Assembly (NCBI GenBank): GCA_023145215.1
Contig: JAGLED010000008.1
Location: forward strand, 1-64,000
DNA: 64,000 nucleotides
From: Rhodospirillales bacterium
GTDB taxonomy: Bacteria > Pseudomonadota > Alphaproteobacteria > Rhodospirillales > Casp-alpha2
Direction of reading: 5' to 3'
The notes under the pieces were generated by a model, which made no database searches, was not told the DNA's origin, and was given only the letters and a program-made list of their open reading frames with translations. Positions within the stretch are counted from its first letter, which is position 1. Every line of letters starts with the position of its first letter. This document shows positions 6,694 through 14,240 of this stretch, one piece after another. The position numbers were made by a program, and so were the translations under genes.

Positions 6694-9521
6694 GCTGCCT
6701 GCGGCTCGTGGTGACGGACCGCATCGGCGCAGCGGTTGCAGACCGTCGGGTGCTCACTGTCCGAGCCGACCTCGTCGAGGACCTTCCAGCAGCGCTCGCA
6801 TTTCTCGCCCGATGCCTTGGCGACGACGACGGCGATGTCGGCGGTCTCTTCGGCCCGGTGCGCGTCCGCCGGCGCGTTGCCGTCCATGAACGTGAAGCCC
6901 GACGTGATGCACAGCTCGGCCGGATCGAGACCCTCGGTCACGGTTTTGTATTCGGCCGGCGCGTAGACCTCGGGATGCGCCTGCAACGACGCCCCGATCA
7001 CCTTGTTCGCGCGCGCCACTTCAAGGGCGCCGGTCACGGCACGGCGCAGCGTCCTGACCTTCGACCATTTCGCCGCGAGATCCGCGTCGGCCCAATCCGC
7101 GGGCACGTCCGGGAAGGTACGGAGATGGACCGAGTTGCCGCTCGTCTGATCCGGGTGACGGGTCAGCCAGGCTTCTTCCGCGGTGAAGCAGATAAACGGC
7201 GCCAGCCACGCGGTCAGGTGGTCGAACAGGATATCCAGCGTGGTGCGCACGGCGCGGCGCAGATCGCCGTCCGGGCGGTCGCAGTAAAGCGCGTCCTTGC
7301 GGATGTCGAAATAGAACGCCGACAGATCGACGGCGCAGAAGGTGTGCAGTTCGGCGAAGAACGGCTGGAAGTCGAAGCTGTCGCAGGCTTTCCTGAGCGA
7401 TGCATCCATCTCATGGATGCGGTGCAGCACCCAGCGCTCCAGCTCCGGCATCTTCGCCGGATCGACGCGCTCGCTTTCGTCGAAGCCCGCCAGATTCCCC
7501 AGCAGGTAGCGCAGCGTATTGCGCAAGCGGCGGTAGATATCGGCCTGCTGCTTGACGATCTCGGGCCCGATCCTGAGGTCTTCGGAATAGTCCGAGTTCA
7601 CCACCCAGATGCGCAGGATATCGGCGCCGTACTGTTCGATCACATCCTGCGGTGCGACCACGTTGCCGAGCGACTTCGACATCTTCTGGCCGTCCTCGGC
7701 CATGACGAAGCCGTGCGTCAGAACCGCTTCATAGGGCGCGCGGCCCCGCGTGCCGCAGCTTTCCAAAAGCGACGAGTGGAACCAGCCCCTGTGCTGGTCG
7801 GAGCCTTCGAGATACAGCGACGCCGGCCATTCGAGGTCGTCCCACGGGCCGTCCTCGAGCACGAAGGCGTGCGTGGAGCCCGAATCGAACCACACGTCCA
7901 GAATGTCGGTCACCTGTTCGTAGTCGTCGGCGTTGTAGTCGTTACCGAGGAAGCGGCTGGGATCGGACGCGAACCAGGCATCCGCGCCTTCCTTCTCGAA
8001 CGCGTCGGTGATGCGGTCGAGCACCGCCTGATCGCGGAGCGGCTCGCCGGTTTCCTTGTTGACGAACACCGTGATCGGCACGCCCCACGCGCGCTGGCGC
8101 GAGACCACCCAGTCCGGGCGCTCGGCGATCATGCCGCGCAAACGGTTCTGGCCCGAAGCCGGCACGAAGCGCGTTTCGTCGATGGCCTTCAGCGCCTTAT
8201 CGCGAAGGCCCGTTTCCTCCATCGAGATGAACCACTGCGGCGTGTTGCGGAAGATCAAAGGCTTCTTGGAGCGCCACGAATGCGGATAGCGGTGCTTGAG
8301 CTTGCCCTTGCCCAACAGCCCGCCGGCTTCGCGGATCACCTCGGCGACGTGGTCGTTGCACTTATAGACGTGCTCGCCCGCGAAGATCGGGACGTGGTCG
8401 AAGTACGTGCCGTCCTCGCCGACGGTCTGCGGCACCTCGATCCCGTTCGACATGCCGAGCACCCAGTCGTCCGCGCCGTGACCGGGCGCGATATGGACGA
8501 TGCCCGTCCCTTCCTCGGTCGTCGCGAACGCGGCGGAAAGCGCGGGCACGTCGAAGTCGTAACCCTGGCCGCGCAGCGGATGCGCGCAGACCGTGCCCTT
8601 CAGTTGCGATCCCTTGAGCGTCGCCAGCTCATTATATGAGGCGATGCCGGTTTCTTCGGCGACGGCGCTCAAGCGCGCTTTGGCGACGACAAGCTTCTCG
8701 CCGACCTGGCCCAGCGAGCCCTCGGCCGCTTCTGTCACCTCGATCACCGCGTAGTCGATGTTGTCGCCGTACGCCACCGCGCGGTTGCCCGGCATGGTCC
8801 AGGGCGTCGTCGTCCAGATGACGATGGCGGCGTTTTCGATTTCGGGGACGGACGTGGACTGAACCGGGAACCGGACGAAGATCGTCGTCGAGGTGTGATC
8901 GTAGTATTCGACCTCCGCCTCGGCGAGCGCCGTCTTTTCGACCGGCGACCACATGACCGGCTTGGAGCCGCGATAGAGCGAGCCGTCCATCAGGAACTTG
9001 CCCAGTTCGCCCGCGATCTTGGCCTCGGCGGCGTAGGTCATGGTCGTGTACGGGTGATCCCAGTCGCCCATCACGCCGAGCCGCTTGAACTCTTCGCGCT
9101 GCACGTCGATCCAGTGCTCGGCGAACTCGCGGCATTCCTTGCGGAACTCGACGATGGGGACCGCGTCCTTGTCGAGCTTCTGCTCCCTGTACTTTTCCTC
9201 GATCTTCCATTCGATCGGCAGGCCGTGGCAGTCCCAGCCCGGCACGTAATAGGCGTCCTTGCCCAGCATCTGCTGGGTGCGGTTGATGACGTCCTTGAGA
9301 ATCTTGTTGAGCGCGTGGCCGATATGCAGATGCCCGTTCGCGTACGGCGGGCCGTCGTGCAGGATGAACTTCTCGCGGCCCTTGGAAATGTCGGCGCGCG
9401 CCGTCTCGAACCCGGTTTTGGCCCAGTGTTCGAGCAGTTGCGGCTCGCGCTGGGGCAGACCGGCCTTCATCGGGAAGTCGGTTTTCGGCAGAAAGATCGT
9501 GGACTTGTAATCAACAGTCAT
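6690..9521 (-). CDS. ileS: Isoleucyl-tRNA synthetase
   Basis: 943 residues. It charges tRNA-Ile in the cytosol and edits misactivated valine. Seen in order: the class I signature as HLHIGH in DGPPYANGHLHIGHALNKIL, the CP1 editing domain with WTTTPWTMPGNRAVAYG, GWDCHGLPIEWKIE, the second signature KMSKS in EDGQKMSKSLGNVVAP, the anticodon-binding region, and a C-terminal zinc finger with CERCW and CNRCADAV. Length and all motifs are normal. It lies 11 nt downstream of ribF and overlaps lspA by 4 nt, so ribF-ileS-lspA is probably one transcript. Confidence 0.98.
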   Translation of the reverse strand: MTVDYKSTIFLPKTDFPMKAGLPQREPQLLEHWAKTGFETARADISKGREKFILHDGPPYANGHLHIGHALNKILKDVINRTQQMLGKDAYYVPGWDCHGLPIEWKIEEKYREQKLDKDAVPIVEFRKECREFAEHWIDVQREEFKRLGVMGDWDHPYTTMTYAAEAKIAGELGKFLMDGSLYRGSKPVMWSPVEKTALAEAEVEYYDHTSTTIFVRFPVQSTSVPEIENAAIVIWTTTPWTMPGNRAVAYGDNIDYAVIEVTEAAEGSLGQVGEKLVVAKARLSAVAEETGIASYNELATLKGSQLKGTVCAHPLRGQGYDFDVPALSAAFATTEEGTGIVHIAPGHGADDWVLGMSNGIEVPQTVGEDGTYFDHVPIFAGEHVYKCNDHVAEVIREAGGLLGKGKLKHRYPHSWRSKKPLIFRNTPQWFISMEETGLRDKALKAIDETRFVPASGQNRLRGMIAERPDWVVSRQRAWGVPITVFVNKETGEPLRDQAVLDRITDAFEKEGADAWFASDPSRFLGNDYNADDYEQVTDILDVWFDSGSTHAFVLEDGPWDDLEWPASLYLEGSDQHRGWFHSSLLESCGTRGRAPYEAVLTHGFVMAEDGQKMSKSLGNVVAPQDVIEQYGADILRIWVVNSDYSEDLRIGPEIVKQQADIYRRLRNTLRYLLGNLAGFDESERVDPAKMPELERWVLHRIHEMDASLRKACDSFDFQPFFAELHTFCAVDLSAFYFDIRKDALYCDRPDGDLRRAVRTTLDILFDHLTAWLAPFICFTAEEAWLTRHPDQTSGNSVHLRTFPDVPADWADADLAAKWSKVRTLRRAVTGALEVARANKVIGASLQAHPEVYAPAEYKTVTEGLDPAELCITSGFTFMDGNAPADAHRAEETADIAVVVAKASGEKCERCWKVLDEVGSDSEHPTVCNRCADAVRHHEPQAA

Positions 9522-9532
9522 CGGTTCAGCTT

Positions 9533-10465
9533 CTATTTGTTACCCAGAATCCCGCGCGCGGTATCGCAATCGCGGGCGATTTGTGCCTTCAAAGCGTCCA
9601 GTCCGTCAAATTTCTTTTCCGGACGGATCATTTCCAGCAACTGCACGTCGATCCGCATCTGATAGATATCGGCATCGAAATCGAACAGATGCACCTCCAG
9701 TCTCGGTGCGGTGCCGTCGAACGTCGGCCGCATCCCCAGGTTGGCGACGCCGTCGACCGGCGATCCGTCGGCCAGCACCGCGCGGACCGCATAGACCCCG
9801 AACGCCGGGCGAATATAGCCGCCCAGATGGATGTTTGCAGTCGGAAATCCGATGGTGCGGCCTCGCTTGTCGCCGCCCGCGACCCGTCCCGAAATACTGA
9901 ACGGGCGGCCAAGGACGTCGGCTGCGGCCTGCATTTCGCCTTTTTCGACCAGCTCCCGGGTGCGGCTCGACGAATAGAGCCCGCCGCCGTCATCCGACGC
10001 CGCCGCGACGGCGGTGAAGCCGAAGCCCATCTTCTGGCCTTCGCTCAGCAACGTCTCGCAGCTGCCCATTCTCTTGTGGCCGAACTTGAAGTCATAGCCC
10101 GCGACGACGTGATGCACCTTGAGCGTTTCCACCAGATAGCGCTCGACGAAATCGGTGGCGCTCTGTTTCGAAAAATCCAAATCGAAGCGCTGCGCGATCA
10201 TGAAATCGACCCCAAGCTCCGCGATCTCGTCGGCCTTGGCGCGAAAGGGCGTCAGGCGAAACGGCGCGGCGTCGGGTTGGAACACGTTCCGGGGATGGGG
10301 TTCGAACGTCAAAACGCCCCAGGGCAGGTCCGACGCGGCCGCGATCCGCCCGGCCTCGCCGATCACGGTCCGGTGGCCGCGGTGCACGCCGTCGAAATTT
10401 CCGACGGCGATCACGGCGCCATGGTGCTCCCCGGTCAACGATTTGGCCTGTCTGTAGATGCGCAT
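9533..10465 (-). CDS. ribF: Bifunctional riboflavin kinase/FMN adenylyltransferase
   Basis: A 310-residue enzyme making FMN and FAD from riboflavin. The N-terminal adenylyltransferase domain shows GNFDGVHRGHRTVI and later a typical SSSRTRELVEKGEM region. The C-terminal flavokinase domain shows GRTIGFPTANIHL, then GVANLGMRPTFDG and EVHLFDFDADIYQ. The length is as expected. It is first in a probable ribF-ileS-lspA transcript. No FMN riboswitch-like structure was recognised in the 230 nt upstream, which holds a repeat instead. Confidence 0.97.
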   Translation of the reverse strand: MRIYRQAKSLTGEHHGAVIAVGNFDGVHRGHRTVIGEAGRIAAASDLPWGVLTFEPHPRNVFQPDAAPFRLTPFRAKADEIAELGVDFMIAQRFDLDFSKQSATDFVERYLVETLKVHHVVAGYDFKFGHKRMGSCETLLSEGQKMGFGFTAVAAASDDGGGLYSSSRTRELVEKGEMQAAADVLGRPFSISGRVAGGDKRGRTIGFPTANIHLGGYIRPAFGVYAVRAVLADGSPVDGVANLGMRPTFDGTAPRLEVHLFDFDADIYQMRIDVQLLEMIRPEKKFDGLDALKAQIARDCDTARGILGNK

Positions 10466-10540
10466 AGCGTTGGAAAGTGTCGTAAGCCCCGGTGACGGTC
10501 AAGGATGTTGGCGGCTGTGCGTATTCGCCCCGTTCCGCGC

Positions 10541-10640
10541 CCCATGCTTCGAGACGGGCACAAGTGCCCTCCTCAGCATGAGGCTGCGACTTCTCCTCAG
10601 CATGAGGAGGCCTGAAAGGCCGTCTCGAAGGATGCCGGGA
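10541..10640. repeat. TCCTCAGCATGAGG-type intergenic repeat
   Basis: A palindromic element with two copies of CCTCAGCATGAGG (one near 10571, one near 10595) and outer complementary segments CTTCGAGACGG (10549-10559) and CCGTCTCGAAG (10621-10631). It lies in the gap upstream of ribF. A fragment with CCTTCGAGACGG occurs at about 5385. It looks like another dispersed REP-type family. Confidence 0.65.
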
Positions 10641-10693
10641 AAACCCCTCTTCCCTCGATCAAACGGCGGGCGGGCCGGGATGACGGCGGTGCG

Positions 10694-10728
10694 CCCAAAA
10701 ACAAAAGGCGCGGGTCATGCCCGCGCCC
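10694..10728 (-). terminator. Rho-independent terminator after the MaoC gene
   Basis: Read on the minus strand this is GGCGCGGG, loop CATGA, CCCGCGCC, then TTTTGTTTTTGGG. That is an 8-bp G/C stem directly followed by a T tract, starting about 24 nt past the stop of the MaoC gene. The opposite strand has no T tract after the stem, so the terminator serves the minus-strand gene. Confidence 0.88.
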
Positions 10729-10751
10729 TTCGCTCGATAGATGAAAAGGCG

Positions 10752-11204
10752 TCAGGCCGTGCGGCTGGGCGCCATGATCAGCGCTTCGCCGTCGACGACG
10801 ACCTTGCCCTTGACGATGCACTGGGTCTTGAGCGTCACGAACTTCTTGTCGGCGTTCAGATCGGTGATCGTGCAGTGCGCCTGCACCGTGTCGCCCGCCT
10901 TGACCGGCGCCTTGAACTTCAACGACTGGCTGACATAGATGCAGCCCGGCCCCGGCAGCTTGGTGCCGATCACGGTCGAGATGAAGGCCGACGTCAGCAT
11001 GCCGTGCGCGATCGTGCCCTTGAACATGGTGCCGGCCGCGAATTCCTCGTTCAGGTGCACCGGGTTGGTGTCGCCCGAAATCCCGGCGAAGATCACGATA
11101 TCGGCTTCGGTGATGGTTTTCGCGAAAACCTCGTGCATGCCGACTTCCAGATCCTCGAAGTAATAACCGTGCAGCTTGTCAGTGTGATTGGTCATTTCGT
11201 CCAT
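10752..11204 (-). CDS. MaoC-domain (R)-specific enoyl-CoA hydratase
   Basis: 150 residues with a single hot-dog MaoC domain. The active-site segment is FAGISGDTNPVHLNEEFA, where Asp and His form the hydratase dyad, followed by GTIAHGMLTSAFISTVIG. Family members hydrate trans-2-enoyl-CoA to (R)-3-hydroxyacyl-CoA (PhaJ type) or related thioesters. The start at 11204 has AAGGA about 8 nt upstream; an upstream extension to 11501 would be out of character for the family. Its terminator is at 10694-10728. No PHA synthase gene is nearby, so the precise substrate is open. Confidence 0.88.
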   Translation of the reverse strand: MDEMTNHTDKLHGYYFEDLEVGMHEVFAKTITEADIVIFAGISGDTNPVHLNEEFAAGTMFKGTIAHGMLTSAFISTVIGTKLPGPGCIYVSQSLKFKAPVKAGDTVQAHCTITDLNADKKFVTLKTQCIVKGKVVVDGEALIMAPSRTA

Positions 11205-11343
11205 AACGAATATCCTTGTGCCGAATCCTTGAGGGGGTTTTCTGGGTTCTTGCCGGGCGCGGCGGTGTTTCGCGCACGCAAAATCTGTTGCGATGCAATA
11301 TAAACCTCTTGAAAGAGGGCAGCAAGCAGGGCTTTTTTTGAAT

Positions 11344-12396
11344 ATGCGGGGCAATATACATGAGCGTAAGGGATTGATTTTGCGATTTTTTACCGCAGTG
11401 CAGAAAGCCGTTCCCGGCGCCCTGATCGCGGGAGCGGTGCTTGTGTCCCTGCCCGCCGGCGCCGAACCGCCGGCGCTTTCGCTGCCCGCCGACTGCGACA
11501 TCGGGACGTCGTGCTGGCTGGTGAATTTCGTCGATCACGACCCGGGCCCGGGGGCCCGGGACTACCGCTGCGGCGCGCTCAGCTACGACACCCACAAGGG
11601 CACCGATATCGCCATCCGGAACGACGCGGCGATGAACGCGGGCGTCGATGTGCTCGCCGCCGCACCGGGCAAGGTCGTCGGCACGCGGGACGGGATGCCG
11701 AATTCGACGCGCGCCGATCTGGAAAGCGCGACCGCCCTTCGGGGCCGCGACTGCGGCAACGGGGTCCGGATCGATCACGGGGGCGGCTGGTCGACGCAAT
11801 ACTGCCATATGATGGCCGGATCGATCCGGGTCCGCACCGGCGATGCTGTCGAACGCGGTCAGGCGCTGGGCCGGATCGGGCGGTCCGGACGGACGGAATT
11901 TCCGCACATCCATGTCTCGCTCAGGCAGGGCGACCGCGTCGTCGATCCGTTCACCGGCGAAAGCAACATCCAGGCGTGCGATGCGGGCACGCAGGCATCG
12001 GGCCTCTGGGACCCGGCGGTACGGCAAGCCCTCGCCTACCCCGGGCCGCAGCCGTTTCATCTGGGTTTCGCCTCGGGCCGGCCGAAGACGGCGGAGATCG
12101 AGAGCGGCATGCTCAATCGGTCGCGGTTCCCGGCCGACAGCGCGGCGCTGGTGTTCTGGGCGGAAGCGTTCTCGCTCAAAAAGGGCGATACCGTGACTCT
12201 CAGTCTCACCGCCCCCGACGGGTCGACCGTCGCCGATCACACCATCGATCTCGACCGTCCGCTCGCCAAGGGCCACTGGTTCACCGGGCGCAGGAAGCGC
12301 GGCCCGGCGTGGGAAAAGGGCGAATATACCGGCACGATCACGATCACGCGGGACGGGGCCCGGGTGCGCAAATCGACGGCGGCGGTCGTCGAGTAA
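11344..12396 (+). CDS. Exported M23 family metallopeptidase
   Basis: A LytM/peptidase M23 protein of about 350 residues with a signal peptide (AVPGALIAGAVLVSLPAGA). Zinc ligands are visible as HKGTDIAI (HxxxD) and FPHIHVSL (HxH), with a conserved CGNGVRIDHGGGWSTQYCHM segment between them. The C-terminal 110 residues form an additional beta-rich domain of unknown role. M23 enzymes cut peptidoglycan cross-bridges in the periplasm. The start is uncertain: ATG at 11344 was chosen, but TTG at 11380 with AAGGGA six nt upstream gives a shorter and better signal peptide. It is divergent from the MaoC gene. Confidence 0.87.
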   Translation: MRGNIHERKGLILRFFTAVQKAVPGALIAGAVLVSLPAGAEPPALSLPADCDIGTSCWLVNFVDHDPGPGARDYRCGALSYDTHKGTDIAIRNDAAMNAGVDVLAAAPGKVVGTRDGMPNSTRADLESATALRGRDCGNGVRIDHGGGWSTQYCHMMAGSIRVRTGDAVERGQALGRIGRSGRTEFPHIHVSLRQGDRVVDPFTGESNIQACDAGTQASGLWDPAVRQALAYPGPQPFHLGFASGRPKTAEIESGMLNRSRFPADSAALVFWAEAFSLKKGDTVTLSLTAPDGSTVADHTIDLDRPLAKGHWFTGRRKRGPAWEKGEYTGTITITRDGARVRKSTAAVVE

Positions 12397-12420
12397 CCGT
12401 CTGCATGCCACACCATCGCC

Positions 12421-12441
12421 GTCCTGAATTCAATTCAGGAC
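12421..12441. repeat. Perfect 10-bp-arm palindrome, copy 1
   Basis: The arm GTCCTGAATT and its complement AATTCAGGAC flank a single central C. An identical element is at 13909-13929; both are preceded by CGTC context and followed by CCAT. It may be a short repeat-family member or, as both copies lie between genes, a hairpin in transcripts. Confidence 0.75.
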
Positions 12442-12504
12442 CCATAAGGGGCATCCGTAGAGTCCGATATATGCCCCGGAACGGCGTTCAGGATAAAATA
12501 TGAA

Positions 12505-13092
12505 GTGTTGGCCGCAGACTCCGGCCTTGTTTTGGCAATATTCGAATGTGTTCAGCGCAGCGGGGCCAAAGAAGGCATGCTCGACGCATCAAAACTCCCA
12601 TACCAGCCGGAGATCATTTCCGGCGTCGATAAACTGAGAGGTGAGGCGGCATCTGCGCTCTATGCGTACTGGTTGGACAAGAAAGCCGACCAGCTGGCCC
12701 CTGACTGGTCCGATTTCGATTTCATGATTCTCTTCAGGATCGCACCCGTGATGGTCGTGCTGGACGTCGATCCGTCGTTTGACGCAGGCAAGCTGTTTTA
12801 CCGCTTCATGGGCACAAAGATCGTCGAATACCGGCGGCACCGTGACATACCGGACCTGACCGGTAGGACCTTCGCCGAGGCGGACCGCTCATACAACACG
12901 GCGACGATGAACGAGGCGTATACCAAGTGCATGACCACGGCGACACCCGTACTGATGCGGGGCCAGTACCAGACCGACGTGTATTACGGCGAGCATGAGC
13001 GGATCGTCCTGCCGTGGCTGGTCGACGGCACCGTCGCACACCTTTCCGTGGCGCTCGACCGGTTTCCGCCGCTCCGGAAAACGCCGGACTGA
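12505..13092 (+). CDS. PAS-domain protein (PAS_5 type)
   Basis: About 195 residues without signal peptide or membrane segment. The central part, FRIAPVMVVLDVDPSFDAGKL then FYRFMGTKIVEYRRHRDIPDLTGRTF, matches the single-domain PAS_5 proteins common in Rhodospirillales. These have no attached output domain and their function is unknown. The GTG at 12505 has AGGA 11 nt upstream. An internal ATG at 12577 lies only one base after AAGAAGG, too close for that to serve as ribosome binding site, so the longer form is kept with reserve. The gene is monocistronic between two palindromic repeats. Confidence 0.72.
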   Translation: MLAADSGLVLAIFECVQRSGAKEGMLDASKLPYQPEIISGVDKLRGEAASALYAYWLDKKADQLAPDWSDFDFMILFRIAPVMVVLDVDPSFDAGKLFYRFMGTKIVEYRRHRDIPDLTGRTFAEADRSYNTATMNEAYTKCMTTATPVLMRGQYQTDVYYGEHERIVLPWLVDGTVAHLSVALDRFPPLRKTPD

Positions 13093-13112
13093 CGGGTATT
13101 GGGTTCGCCCTT

Positions 13113-13155
13113 CTTGTTTCCCGGGCAAGCCGAGTTGCGCCGAGGTCCGGGATGA
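13113..13155. repeat. TTGTTTCCCGG-family repeat, short copy
   Basis: It begins CTTGTTTCCCGGGCAAGCCG and continues GCGCCGAGGTCCGGGATGACG. It shares the start and the GCGCC-AGGTCCGGGA core with 14012-14061 and the left half of 1019-1140. It lies between the convergent PAS and cytochrome genes. Confidence 0.65.
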
Positions 13156-13176
13156 CGGGCGCGACTTAAAGCCCGC

Positions 13177-13809
13177 TCACGGACACCCCTGGGCGTTGAA
13201 GTAATAGGCGGACAAAAGCGCATCTCCGCAGACATCGGCGGCGGCCTTGCCCATCCGCTCATTTGAGCGGCTGCAGTGGGAATTCCTGTTCGCCGCCGCA
13301 TTTTCATCGTGCCGGAACGCCATGATCTGACGAAGCATGTAATAGACCTGCTGGCCCGCCAGGTTGGGGATCGCCGGGTCCCGGCTCAGCCCCCGGGAGC
13401 CGTGGCACGCGGTGCAGGCATTGTTCAGCTCTCCGCCGGTCCACGTGTGAATGCCGGGCTGGCAGGTTTGCCCCGCATAGTACCGGGCGATGCGGTCGAT
13501 GTCGGCGCCGTTCATGCGCACAGCGTGCCAGTTCATGGTGGCGTTCTCGCGCATGTCGCCCGCCTCATGCGTGGTGCGGAAGTGGCGCAGCTGTTTGACG
13601 AGATAGGCGTAATGCTGTCCGGCGATGTTGGGGACGTAGTATCTCTCCGACACCCCCGTCGGCCCGTGGCAGCTGGCGCAGATCGTTAGCGCATCGACGT
13701 CGGCGGGGGCGTCGCGGTTCACGCACGCGGCGACGACGAGCAAACCGAGCAGGCCGAGCAATAGCCCGACCGCCGGCACCATCGGCGGTATAAATGAAAT
13801 CCGTCGCAC
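13177..13809 (-). CDS. Diheme c-type cytochrome lipoprotein (cytochrome c4-like)
   Basis: 210 residues. The leader MRRISFIPPMVPAVGLLLGLL ends in a lipobox VAAC (Cys29), so it should be a lipoprotein facing the periplasm. Two heme attachment motifs are seen: C44-A-S-C47-H48 and CTACH at about residue 139, each in a similar about-90-residue domain (NIAGQHYAYLVKQLRHFR and NLAGQQVYYMLRQIMAFR). Such two-domain cytochromes of the c4/c553 type shuttle electrons to terminal oxidases or other acceptors. The C-terminal part carries extra cysteines (HCSRSN, DVCGDAL, QGCP) that are not heme motifs. No partner oxidase is next to it. Confidence 0.85.
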   Translation of the reverse strand: MRRISFIPPMVPAVGLLLGLLGLLVVAACVNRDAPADVDALTICASCHGPTGVSERYYVPNIAGQHYAYLVKQLRHFRTTHEAGDMRENATMNWHAVRMNGADIDRIARYYAGQTCQPGIHTWTGGELNNACTACHGSRGLSRDPAIPNLAGQQVYYMLRQIMAFRHDENAAANRNSHCSRSNERMGKAAADVCGDALLSAYYFNAQGCP

Positions 13810-13908
13810 GTCGCCCCCGTTCGATCAGTGAGATTTCACATCGGATGATGCGGCACTTTAACCGCCAACCGCCCTTCCGGCGAGCCCCTCTTCACACGCC
13901 TGTTCGTC

Positions 13909-13929
13909 GTCCTGAATTCAATTCAGGAC
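13909..13929. repeat. Perfect 10-bp-arm palindrome, copy 2
   Basis: Identical in sequence to 12421-12441 (arm GTCCTGAATT, centre C). It is followed about 30 nt later by a second hairpin, ACCCTGAATCAAGTTCAGGGT (13963-13983), probably another member of the same family. Confidence 0.75.
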
Positions 13930-14011
13930 CCATGAGCGACACGCGCGCTGTCTGAAGGCATGGACCCTGAATCAAGTTCAGGGTGACGTCAGGAAGATAC
14001 CGAAACGCCAC

Positions 14012-14061
14012 CTGTTTCCCGGACGAGGCGCTTCGCGCCAAGGTCCGGGACCCATACTGGG
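14012..14061. repeat. TTGTTTCCCGG-family repeat, third copy
   Basis: It reads CTGTTTCCCGGACGAGGCGC, then GCGCCAAGGTCCGGGACCCA. The last 50 nt of normal GC-rich repeat end here; the A/T-rich patch with the HerA-like ATPase starts directly after. Confidence 0.7.
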
Positions 14062-14240
14062 AAGATGAAGTTCTAACTTGGATTTTATGATACTGTCTTA
14101 AGTGTTCTCGGCAGCAAGTAAAACTTGGGCGTGCAGTCCTACCAGTGATTATTGTGGTCTAGATAGCGTGCCCGCTTCTAGCAAGAAGTTGGAAGGAATT
14201 GGGGATTTGACGGGGACGATTAGAACGGAGTGTGGAAATT
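14062..14240. other. A/T-rich leader of the HerA-like ATPase gene
   Basis: This is non-coding as far as can be seen and visibly poorer in G/C than the flanks. It includes AACTTGGATTTTATGATACTG near 14076, which could hold a promoter (TTGGAT...TATGAT is too tightly spaced for a standard sigma-70 site), and GGAG at 14227-14230. A possible 91-codon frame from a GTG at 14102 overlaps the ATPase start and has no family resemblance. Confidence 0.4.

Noticed and set aside
10466-10540. FMN riboswitch upstream of ribF
   Set aside because: I could not find the conserved RFN-element segments; the region is short and then taken up by a palindromic repeat.
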